The notes under the pieces: generated by a model
Database searches by the model: none
What the model was told of the DNA's origin: nothing
Seen by the model: the letters and a program-made list of their open reading frames with translations, nothing else
Shown: positions 58,593 to 64,000 of the stretch, piece after piece
Layout: every line of letters begins with the position of its first letter
Numbering within the stretch: position 1 is the stretch's first letter
Translations under genes and position numbers: made by a program
Source of the DNA: Caldilinea sp. CFX5
Lineage (GTDB): Bacteria > Chloroflexota > Anaerolineae > Caldilineales > Caldilineaceae
Direction: 5' to 3'
DNA length: 64,000 nt
Assembly (NCBI GenBank): GCA_021405325.1
Contig: QWII01000043.1
Location: 122,069-186,068, forward strand

Positions 58593-58686
58593 GTAACGAC
58601 TAACCCCAGGTGAAGAAACCAGGTTTTTGCTGGACCAATCATCCTGGTTTGCAGGTGAAAAACCTGGTTTCTGGCTTAGTCGTTAC
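58593..58686. mobile_element. IS66-like MITE, 94 bp, with 8-bp target duplication
   Basis: Begins GTAACGACTAACCCC and ends with the complement of GTAACGACTAAGCC. Perfect 8-bp direct repeats CTTAGGCG lie at 58585-58592 and 58687-58694. The right repeat contains the TAA stop of the EamA gene. Same family as 44048-44141. Confidence 0.85.
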
Positions 58687-58687
58687 C

Positions 58688-59587
58688 TTAGGCGCAGCAA
58701 TTCGCACCGGGTGCGCAACTTCTGATCACTGCCGCATGGGCGCGGGCGACGCCATAGGCGCCCGCCATGATGCAGAGGGCGCCCAGCAAGGTTAAGTAGC
58801 CGAGGGCTTCGTGCAAAAAGAGACCGGCGATCAGGCTGCCGACCAGCGGCTCCAGCGAGGCGACAATCAACACATGTTGGGTCGGCACGCGCCGCACGCC
58901 ACGCATATAGAGGGTATAAGCAATGGCGGTGCAAACAATTCCCAGGCCGGCGAGTTGCCACCAGTTGGCGGTTACGGTGGTCAGTGGCGTGGCCTGGACA
59001 AAGGGCAGCGTGAGCAGGGCGATCAGCAGGTATTGCCAGAAGACGATGTAGTAGCCGGAGACCTTTTGCGAAAGCGGTTTGGCGGCCACCGTCATGGCAG
59101 CCGATGCCACCCCCGCGCCCAGGGCCATGAAACTGCCCAGGGCTTGGGTGGCATCCAGCGCAATCGTGGCCGGGTTGACGATCAACAAGACGCCCAACAG
59201 CGCAACCGCAATGGCCGCCCAAGTGATGCGGGTAACCGCTTCCTGCAAAAAGAGTCGGGCCATCACTACGCCAAAGACGGGGGCGGTGTAGAGCAAAAAG
59301 AGCGCATTGGCCACCGTCGTCAAGCGCAGGGCGCCGATAATCAGCACCGTCATCACCCCTTGAAAGAGCGCCACCAAGAGCGTCGCCTTCCGATCGGCCA
59401 GGCGCAGCGTTTTGACCTGGCCCACCAGAGTGACAAACAGCCCAATAAAGGCGGCGGCAATGAGCGCCCGGAAGAAGACAATGGCAAAGGTATCTAATCC
59501 ATGCGCCTGTTTCACCAGGACACCGACAAACCCGTTAAAGAGGGAATAGTAGACCAGTTGCAGGTAGCCATTTCTTAGGATAGTCAT
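58688..59587 (-). CDS. EamA/DMT-family transporter
   Basis: A 299-residue protein with about ten membrane helices in two repeated halves, each with the EamA pattern (FRALIAAAFIGLFV, NALFLLYTAPVFGVVMARLF; VLIVASLEPLVGSLIAGLFL, LLGALCIMAGAY). It is an inner-membrane metabolite exporter of the drug/metabolite superfamily; the substrate cannot be predicted. It ends with a Cys pair close to the stop. GAGAGAGG precedes the ATG at 59587; the longer frame has no ribosome site. A MITE target duplication overlaps its stop codon. Confidence 0.9.
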   Translation of the reverse strand: MTILRNGYLQLVYYSLFNGFVGVLVKQAHGLDTFAIVFFRALIAAAFIGLFVTLVGQVKTLRLADRKATLLVALFQGVMTVLIIGALRLTTVANALFLLYTAPVFGVVMARLFLQEAVTRITWAAIAVALLGVLLIVNPATIALDATQALGSFMALGAGVASAAMTVAAKPLSQKVSGYYIVFWQYLLIALLTLPFVQATPLTTVTANWWQLAGLGIVCTAIAYTLYMRGVRRVPTQHVLIVASLEPLVGSLIAGLFLHEALGYLTLLGALCIMAGAYGVARAHAAVIRSCAPGANCCA

Positions 59588-59638
59588 GGGTGCGCCTCTC
59601 TCTTGAAAACCATTTAGGACTTGCTTACGTCGCATAAG

Positions 59639-59668
59639 CCCCCTCTCCTGACACGTCAGGAGAGGGGG
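59639..59668. terminator. 14-bp GC-rich hairpin
   Basis: CCCCCTCTCCTGAC (59639-59652) and GTCAGGAGAGGGGG (59655-59668) pair perfectly with a 2-nt loop. It lies downstream of the 115-residue gene and upstream of the EamA gene, so it probably terminates the former. Confidence 0.75.
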
Positions 59669-59718
59669 CCGGGGGTGAGGCAGGCATTCACGCCGCATTC
59701 AGCATAGGATGTCCCTGT

Positions 59719-60066
59719 CTATGGCGTGCAGTAGTCGATCTGCAGCCGCATGAGAAAGTCGGCGGCCACCGGAGTGCATTCGGCCATCATCCGCTGGATG
59801 CGCTCCTGGGGGATGCCAAAGGCCGTCGCCCAAATCTGCGCCAACTGGGCCGGGGTGAGCTGACAGCCATTGGTCAGCATGGCGCGCAACTGGGGCAGGG
59901 CGTCCCGCAGCAGGAAATCCTCATTGAAGCCGGCATTGACCCAGCGTGGGAAGCGGCGCATCCAGACAGCATAGGTGTGGCGAATGGTGTGTTCCGGTGA
60001 ATGACGGTGAGTGGCGCCACCTGTACCGGCGGGAAGAACGGACGTTTGCTTTTCGCGGCTTATCAT
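59719..60066 (-). CDS. 115-residue protein of unknown function under array G
   Basis: A soluble, mostly helical protein: IRHTYAVWMRRFPRWVNAGF, LRDALPQLRAMLTNGCQLTP and LAQIWATAFGIPQERIQRMM. The regular helices and the short LTPAQLAQIWATAFG segment suggest a helical DNA- or protein-binding fold, but I recognise no family. GGAGGAATC lies 6-7 nt before the ATG. Its 5' leader of ~130 nt holds an 11-bp hairpin (60129-60139 with 60160-60170). The CCACACG array upstream places it in the BTAD-3 class of targets. Confidence 0.7.
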   Translation of the reverse strand: MISREKQTSVLPAGTGGATHRHSPEHTIRHTYAVWMRRFPRWVNAGFNEDFLLRDALPQLRAMLTNGCQLTPAQLAQIWATAFGIPQERIQRMMAECTPVAADFLMRLQIDYCTP

Positions 60067-60205
60067 GATCTGATTCCTCCTGTTTGCTTCACGATGGTTG
60101 ACACACGTTGTTATACTTCACGGCAGCACATAAAGTAACCTATTTACACCTGAAAAAGTGTTACTTTATGGCGCCGTTGAGTATAGCTGTGTTATCGATG
60201 CCTTC

Positions 60206-60271
60206 ATGATAGCAACCGCCCGTGTGGAAAGCGTGTGGTTTTGGGGATCGGCGCGTGTGGCGATCGTGTGT
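60206..60271 (-). promoter_or_regulatory. Heptamer array G (class CCACACG) with -10 box
   Basis: Plus-strand heptamers at 60221, 60232, 60254 and 60265 (CGTGTGG three times, then CGTGTGT), spaced 11-22-11. In the coding direction 9 nt lead to TATCAT (60206-60211). The central spacer again contains CCCCAAAA. Target: the 115-residue gene. Confidence 0.83.
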
Positions 60272-60298
60272 TTAGCATAGTCAGTGGATTGCAATCAC

Positions 60299-60327
60299 AA
60301 ACCCGGTTTCCGGCAGAAACCGGGTTT
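60299..60327. terminator. 12-bp hairpin downstream of the YeeE/YedE remnant
   Basis: AAACCCGGTTTC and GAAACCGGGTTT pair with a 5-nt loop. It lies 22 nt after the stop of the remnant on the minus strand and upstream of array G, so it likely stops read-through into the array promoter. Confidence 0.6.
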
Positions 60328-60348
60328 GTGCCATTTGTCGCCTACCCC

Positions 60349-60629
60349 CTATTCCTGATGCAGCCGCAGCTTGATCCCGATCCAGACGCCGGCCAGGGTC
60401 GCTGCGCCAAACACCCAGCCGGAGAGGGCAAAGGCGGCGATACCGGAGAGCAATGTACCGACGGTGCAACCCAACGCCGTCATCGCGCCCCAGCCCATGA
60501 ACACGCCGCCCACCAACGCTGTTCCGCCATTGCGTAGCGTCAAAGGTGACCACCGAAACCGGTTGCCCAACAAGGCCATGGCCAACGCCGCGCCGATCAA
60601 GCCGATGACCAAAAGGCCATTGTTCGTGA
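60349..60629 (-). pseudogene. YeeE/YedE-family sulfur transporter, C-terminal remnant
   Basis: The reverse frame reads NNGLLVIGLIGAALAMALL, NRFRWSPLTLRNGGTALVGG, FMGWGAMTALGCTVGTLLSG and a last helix ending KLRLHQE. The helix with GCTVGTLLSG carries the conserved Cys of YeeE/YedE thiosulfate-uptake proteins. The N-terminal part is cut off at the right end of the tnpB element, and the missing half is not found on its other side within the window. Confidence 0.8.
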
Positions 60630-60780
60630 GCTACCCAAGGCTAAAGCACTTGGGCTTCCAAGACGGTAGCTTGGAACTTTTCGGGGGCTGAGTGCCTTAC
60701 TGCGCTGCTCATATCTCCCACCGCGTAACTTTCCCGCGCTCCGCGGGTAGATTCGTTCAAAATGTTTACAGCGGCGTTCT
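60629..60780 (-). ncRNA. Putative omega RNA at the tnpB 3' end
   Basis: In TnpB systems the guide RNA scaffold covers the 3' end of tnpB and the right-end hairpins, and the guide is the adjacent flank. Here the scaffold would end near 60629, and the guide would be the complement of ~60609-60628, which is YeeE/YedE sequence. Boundaries are inferred, not seen. Confidence 0.45.
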
Positions 60781-61828
60781 CATCGCGATCATGGATGACA
60801 CCGCATTCAGTACAAACCCATTGTCGAATGTTGAGGGTGAGACTTTGATTTTTCGCACCACAGTCAGAACACAGCTTGGAAGAGGGAAAGAAGCGATCCA
60901 CCTTCAAGACTTCACATCCGTTCCAGGCTGCTTTGTATTCGACAAAGTTGACGAACTGGTTCGGGGCGCCCTCTGGGCCAGCGTCGGCAATGGCTTTGGC
61001 GAGGTTGTGGTTTTTCAACAGGCCGTTGATGTTGAGACTTTCAAAGGCAATAGTTCCGAAGTGATCGACGATGGTTCTACTCAGTTTGTGGTGGAAGTCT
61101 TTCCGCTGGTTGGCGATCTTTTCGTGGATCGATGCAACCACCAAGCGGGCCTTATTCCGGCTGTTACTACCCTTGACCTTGCGGGAAAGCCGACGCTGAC
61201 GGATCTTCAACCGACGCGCAGAAGCGTAAAAGTGCTTGGGCTTGTCAATCTTCTGACCATCGCTGAACGTGGCGAAGGTGGTCAAACCCAAGTCAATTCC
61301 GACCTGTGTCGGCTTCTGCTCAGGGGTGATATGTTCTACTTCGCATTGAACGGCGACGAAATATTTACCGGTTTTGGATTTCGACACGGTAACGTTTTTC
61401 GGCTGGCCTTCAATCTTGCGATGGAAAACAGCTTTCACCCACCCAACTTTTGGCAGGTAGATTGTGTCGTCTTCAAACTTAAAACGTTGCGGATAGCGGA
61501 TGGATTGCTTATCGTGCTTGCGCTTGAACTTGGGGTAAGCGGCGCGCCCTTCAAAGAAATTTTTGTAGGCTTTGTCCAAGTCCATCAAAGCCTGTTGAAT
61601 GACCTGGCTGTCAGCATCTTTCAACCAGGGGCGTTCTTCCTTCAATCGTTCGGCCAGATCGACAGCGCAATCACGGTAGGTCAAGCCGGTTTTTGTTTCG
61701 TGGTAATATTCTTCCCGAACGGCACGGTAATGGTTGTAGACAAAGCGACTACACCCAAACTGCATAGCCAGTTTGGCCTGCTGTTCGCTATTAGGATAGA
61801 GACGAAACTTAAAGGCTTTTCTGATCAT
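60641..61828 (-). CDS. tnpB: TnpB RNA-guided nuclease
   Basis: A 395-residue TnpB with all RuvC residues present: Asp179 in VGIDLGLTTFATF, Glu263 in IAFESLNINGL and the Asp in HDRDENAAVNIL (347/349). The zinc ribbon is intact (LCSDCGAK, VCTECGV). The N-terminus MIRKAFKFRLYPNSEQQ is the usual OrfB helix-turn-helix start. It is full length for the family, so it is probably active. The start overlaps the end of the small upstream gene by 20 nt. Function: omega-RNA-guided cleavage that maintains the transposon. Confidence 0.93.
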   Translation of the reverse strand: MIRKAFKFRLYPNSEQQAKLAMQFGCSRFVYNHYRAVREEYYHETKTGLTYRDCAVDLAERLKEERPWLKDADSQVIQQALMDLDKAYKNFFEGRAAYPKFKRKHDKQSIRYPQRFKFEDDTIYLPKVGWVKAVFHRKIEGQPKNVTVSKSKTGKYFVAVQCEVEHITPEQKPTQVGIDLGLTTFATFSDGQKIDKPKHFYASARRLKIRQRRLSRKVKGSNSRNKARLVVASIHEKIANQRKDFHHKLSRTIVDHFGTIAFESLNINGLLKNHNLAKAIADAGPEGAPNQFVNFVEYKAAWNGCEVLKVDRFFPSSKLCSDCGAKNQSLTLNIRQWVCTECGVIHDRDENAAVNILNESTRGARESYAVGDMSSAVRHSAPEKFQATVLEAQVL

Positions 61829-61976
61829 TGCGCTGTTCGGCCTGGATACGCTCTAATTCAAGACGGACTAGACGATCTACGATGGCTACAATGCTTTCAC
61901 CCAACAAAGCGTGAAGCAGTCGAAGGTTTTTTAGTGTAGTCTTCCAAATCTTGATGGTTTCGTAATTGTGTTCCAT
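61809..61976 (-). CDS. 55-residue ribbon-helix-helix-like protein upstream of tnpB
   Basis: The frame reads MEHNYETIKIWKTTLKNLRL, then LHALLGESIVAIVDRLVRLE and LERIQ. This has the layout of a MetJ/Arc/CopG ribbon-helix-helix domain: strand TIKIW, helix TLKNLRLLHALLG, turn ES, helix IVAIVDRLVRLELERI. It overlaps the tnpB start, so the two are coupled. It may repress its own element or regulate tnpB expression (inference). Confidence 0.65.
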   Translation of the reverse strand: MEHNYETIKIWKTTLKNLRLLHALLGESIVAIVDRLVRLELERIQAEQRNDQKSL

Positions 61977-62053
61977 GTACGTAATTTTACGCCATATTCC
62001 CAGGATTGTCGGTTTTCCTCCTTTCGTCTTGACCTTGGTGCTGCTGTCGCTTG

Positions 62054-62150
62054 CTAAGTTCTGTTGACATTTGCGGCGAACACACCTGACAGGTTTTGGA
62101 AACCTGTCAGGTGTACTAGCGGGGTGCCACGAAATGTCAACAGAATCTAG
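62054..62150. mobile_element. MITE of the CTAG-flanked family, 97 bp
   Basis: CTAA-GTTCTGTTGACATTTG at the left and GAAATGTCAACAGAAT-CTAG at the right, with the internal hairpin ACACCTGACAGGTTT...CCTGTCAGGTGT. This is the most complete copy of the hairpin-containing subfamily. Confidence 0.75.
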
Positions 62151-62236
62151 TACAGAGCGGCCTAAGTAAGCCAGTAGTTCAGTAGGACAGTAAGTCAGTC
62201 ACTGTCTCACTGTCTCACTGGCAACTATGGGTTTAT

Positions 62237-63757
62237 TTACGCCGTGTTGCTACCGGATGGGATCTTCTCGGCGATGCGCGGTTGCCACACGTGCCGGTTG
62301 AGTTGCAGCAGCAGTGGGAGCGGCAGAATTGCTTCATCGACTTCGTCATCTTCAACGGTCGTCAACCCAGCGTTGCGCCAGGCCGTCATGCCGCCGATGA
62401 CATGGTAGACCGCCTGGTAGCCATGATGGAGCAAGATGCTGGCGGCCAGGCTGGCGCGGGCGCCGCTGGCACAGATGACGGCAACGGGGTCTGTCCGCTG
62501 AAACGGTAGGTCAGGCAGCCGGTCCGCGAGCTGCTTGAAGCTCATCTGATGGGCGTGGGCAACATGACCGCTTGCCCACTCGCTCACCTCGCGTACGTCG
62601 AGTACGTGGAAAGGGCGGCCCAGAGGATGCCGCTGATTGCGCGGCTGGAGGCGTTGGTACAGTTGCTGCACGGTAAGCTGTGCCAGCGTGACCGGCGGGC
62701 GTCCCACGCTGGCGAGTGCGGTCCGGCCACCGCTGACAAAGCCTTTGACCCGCTGATCCAGCCCCAAAAAGGCTAACTTATGCAGCGCCCGTTCGATTTC
62801 GGCTTCGCTCTCCCCATCGAGCAGCAAGGGGCGATCCGGGGGCGTCACCCAGCCCACCCACTGTTCAAAGTTGGGGTTGTCAACGGGAATGTGATAGGCG
62901 CCGGGCAGATGGCCGGCGGCAAAGTGCGCCACCGAACGGGTGTCGATCACCAGATGCCCGGCGTCGATACAGTCGGCGACGGCAGCCGGCAACAACGCCG
63001 GCGCTTTGGGGGTAGCCATCGTCAAGGGGCGCTTGCCCTGGTTGATCTCTACGATGTTGACCAGATTGGCAGGGCGCACGGGCTGCTCGGCGTTCATTTC
63101 AGCGGTAAAGTGATCGCGATCCTGGGTCTGCAACAGCCAGTTAAAACGGCGCTCATAGCCCACCGTAGTGACCGTCTTGCCGCTGCTGACGCGGCCACAG
63201 GTCGAGCCGGCGACGTGGCCGGGGTAGATTTCCACATAATCGTCCAATGCGCGCAGGCGGGGGAGCGCCTGGTCAAAGAGCATCTGTGCGCCCTCCTCCC
63301 CTTCTTGCGCCAGGTCGGGGCGGCCCAGATCGCCCACCAGGACAAAGTCGCCGGTCAACAGGCACCAGGGCTGCTCGCCGCGCGAACGGTCAGTGACCAA
63401 CAGGCTCATCATTTCGGGGCGATGGCCGGGGGTATGCACGATCTTGAGCAACACTTCCCCCATCTGGAAGGTGTCGCCATCTTCCACCTGCGTCGCCGCA
63501 TAGGTAATCGCGGCCAGTCGATGCAAAACCAGTTCACCGCCGGACAAGGCCGCCAACCGGCGCGCTCCGGAGACATGATCGGCGTGGGTGTGCGAATCGA
63601 TGATGTAGCGGATCTGCGCCCCCTTCTGTTTTGCCAGCGTCACATACGGGGTGATGTCCCAGAGCGGGTCAAAGACCATGCACTCGCCTGTCTTGGTGGA
63701 GCCAATCATATAGGATGCACAACCGGTCTCTTTGCGAATGATCTGTTCAAACCACAT
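62237..63757 (-). CDS. MBL-fold persulfide-dioxygenase-like protein with two rhodanese domains
   Basis: A 506-residue protein. Residues ~1-240 are a metallo-beta-lactamase fold with the metal motif SHTHADH (His56, His58, Asp60, His61), HTPGHRPE and YPGH, as in ETHE1/BlhA persulfide dioxygenases. Two rhodanese domains follow (~265-365 and ~385-480). The first lacks the catalytic Cys (PLLLDGESEAEIERA). The second has it (VAVICASGARASLAAS) and ends MTAWRNAGL. Role: oxidation of glutathione- or protein-bound sulfane sulfur coupled to sulfur transfer. The ATG at 63757 follows AAGGAG. It is followed upstream by a sulfurtransferase gene on the same strand. Confidence 0.92.
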   Translation of the reverse strand: MWFEQIIRKETGCASYMIGSTKTGECMVFDPLWDITPYVTLAKQKGAQIRYIIDSHTHADHVSGARRLAALSGGELVLHRLAAITYAATQVEDGDTFQMGEVLLKIVHTPGHRPEMMSLLVTDRSRGEQPWCLLTGDFVLVGDLGRPDLAQEGEEGAQMLFDQALPRLRALDDYVEIYPGHVAGSTCGRVSSGKTVTTVGYERRFNWLLQTQDRDHFTAEMNAEQPVRPANLVNIVEINQGKRPLTMATPKAPALLPAAVADCIDAGHLVIDTRSVAHFAAGHLPGAYHIPVDNPNFEQWVGWVTPPDRPLLLDGESEAEIERALHKLAFLGLDQRVKGFVSGGRTALASVGRPPVTLAQLTVQQLYQRLQPRNQRHPLGRPFHVLDVREVSEWASGHVAHAHQMSFKQLADRLPDLPFQRTDPVAVICASGARASLAASILLHHGYQAVYHVIGGMTAWRNAGLTTVEDDEVDEAILPLPLLLQLNRHVWQPRIAEKIPSGSNTA

Positions 63758-63780
63758 GAGATTTCTCCTTATTGTTAAAA

Positions 63781-63855
63781 GTAGCAGGTAGCAGGTGGCA
63801 GGTAGCAGTTCGCAATGGCCGTCGGTCAGAGCGGGGTGGTGATCGACGGCCATGG
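63781..63855. repeat. GTAGCAG tandem heptamers and a 10-bp inverted repeat
   Basis: Four adjacent units GTAGCAG, GTAGCAG, GTGGCAG, GTAGCAG run from about 63781 to 63808 with 7-bp period. ATGGCCGTCG (63814-63823) and CGACGGCCAT (63846-63855) form an inverted repeat. The 7-bp period differs from the 11-bp BTAD arrays. Confidence 0.6.
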
Positions 63856-63859
63856 CGAA

Positions 63860-63929
63860 CTAGGTTCTGTTGACATTTGAGACGCACACACCTGACAGGT
63901 TTTGGAAACCTGTCAGGTGTAGAACCTAG
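63860..63929. mobile_element. MITE of the CTAG-flanked family, internally deleted
   Basis: CTAG-GTTCTGTTGACATTTG at the left, the ACACCTGACAGG hairpin, then a shortened right end GTGTAGAAC-CTAG. CTAG occurs at both ends. The right CTAG contains the stop codon of the sulfurtransferase gene. Confidence 0.7.
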
Positions 63930-64000
63930 CCGGCGTAGCTCTTTTCAATCGGGGCGCCAATGACGCTGCCCCACTCGGTCCACGAACCGTCATAGTTGCG
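63926..64000 (-). CDS. Sulfurtransferase (rhodanese), C-terminal end, continues beyond the window
   Basis: The reverse frame reads [20 protein letters not shown] and SYAG before a TAG stop. It is the C-terminus of a two-domain thiosulfate/mercaptopyruvate sulfurtransferase and nearly identical to the remnant at 26847. It lies upstream of the MBL-rhodanese gene on the same strand, so both may work in sulfane-sulfur oxidation. Confidence 0.85.
   Translation of the reverse strand, partial: RNYDGSWTEWGSVIGAPIEKSYAG

Larger units (their letters stand above)
60629..61976 (-). mobile_element. IS605-type element carrying tnpB (no tnpA)
   Basis: The minus-strand right end has nested short hairpins (AGCTACC 60629-60635 with GGTAGCT 60665-60671; CCCAAG with CTTGGG inside) overlapping the end of tnpB, as in IS200/IS605 elements. 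It holds tnpB and a small upstream gene but no Y1 transposase. The left end (beyond 61976) cannot be placed; a CTAG-family MITE starts at 62054. Confidence 0.7.

Noticed and set aside
60692..61939. 415-codon plus-strand frame opposite tnpB
   Set aside because: It is the shadow of an intact TnpB with all catalytic residues.
63781..63808. GTAGCAG heptamers as another BTAD array
   Set aside because: The units are directly adjacent (7-bp period) with no helical phasing and no -10 box 9 nt away.

Overview
This is a GC-rich bacterial chromosomal segment with no tRNA, rRNA or CRISPR array. Several features point to a Chloroflexota member of the Anaerolineae/Caldilineae type (inference): three very large BTAD/NB-ARC activators, WD40 and TPR signalling proteins, fused response-regulator/thioredoxin-reductase-like flavoproteins, and large secreted proteins ending in a short FLPLVNR-like tail.

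Layout. 0-4.1 kb: end of an alpha/beta hydrolase and a NarL-type two-component pair, broken up by miniature transposable elements (MITEs). 4.5-12.5 kb: plus-strand genes for a receiver protein, small membrane proteins, two CPBP proteases, a TMEM175-type channel, a receiver/flavoprotein fusion and a large lipoprotein. 12.5-20.4 kb: BTAD regulator 1, a DUF4062-STAND protein, an ECF sigma factor and a BTAD remnant. 20.4-26.5 kb: two PAS/GAF histidine kinases. 26.8-30 kb: a chimeric pseudogene, an amino-acid oxidase and an amino-acid dehydrogenase. 30-48 kb: secreted Ig-like, beta-helix and propeller proteins with BTAD regulator 2 and a toxin-antitoxin-like pair. 48-56 kb: BTAD-WD40 regulator 3 and two hybrid kinases. 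56-64 kb: a second receiver/flavoprotein fusion and sulfur-related genes (DUF2892, YeeE/YedE remnant, MBL-rhodanese, sulfurtransferase), with an IS605-type tnpB element.

Main discovery. Eight minus-strand promoters each carry an array of four (once five) heptamer direct repeats. The repeats are normally spaced 11-22-11 bp, and the last one ends exactly 9 nt before a -10-like hexamer. This is the known architecture of SARP (BTAD-type) activator sites. The arrays fall into three sequence classes, written in coding direction: CCTGATA (three loci), CCACACG (four loci) and GGGGACG (one locus). Each intact BTAD gene lies divergently beside an array of a different class, so the window appears to hold three parallel, locally paired BTAD regulatory circuits. 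Their inferred targets are a hydrolase, an ECF sigma factor, amino-acid oxidation genes, giant secreted proteins, and a family of ~80-residue proteins of unknown function. Three of the four members of that family sit directly between an array and the regulated operon.

Genome plasticity is marked. There are at least three MITE families: a CTAG-flanked family, a TTA-flanked one, and an IS66-like one with perfect 8-bp target duplications. Several are inserted exactly at stop codons. There are also many long perfect hairpins and several gene remnants.
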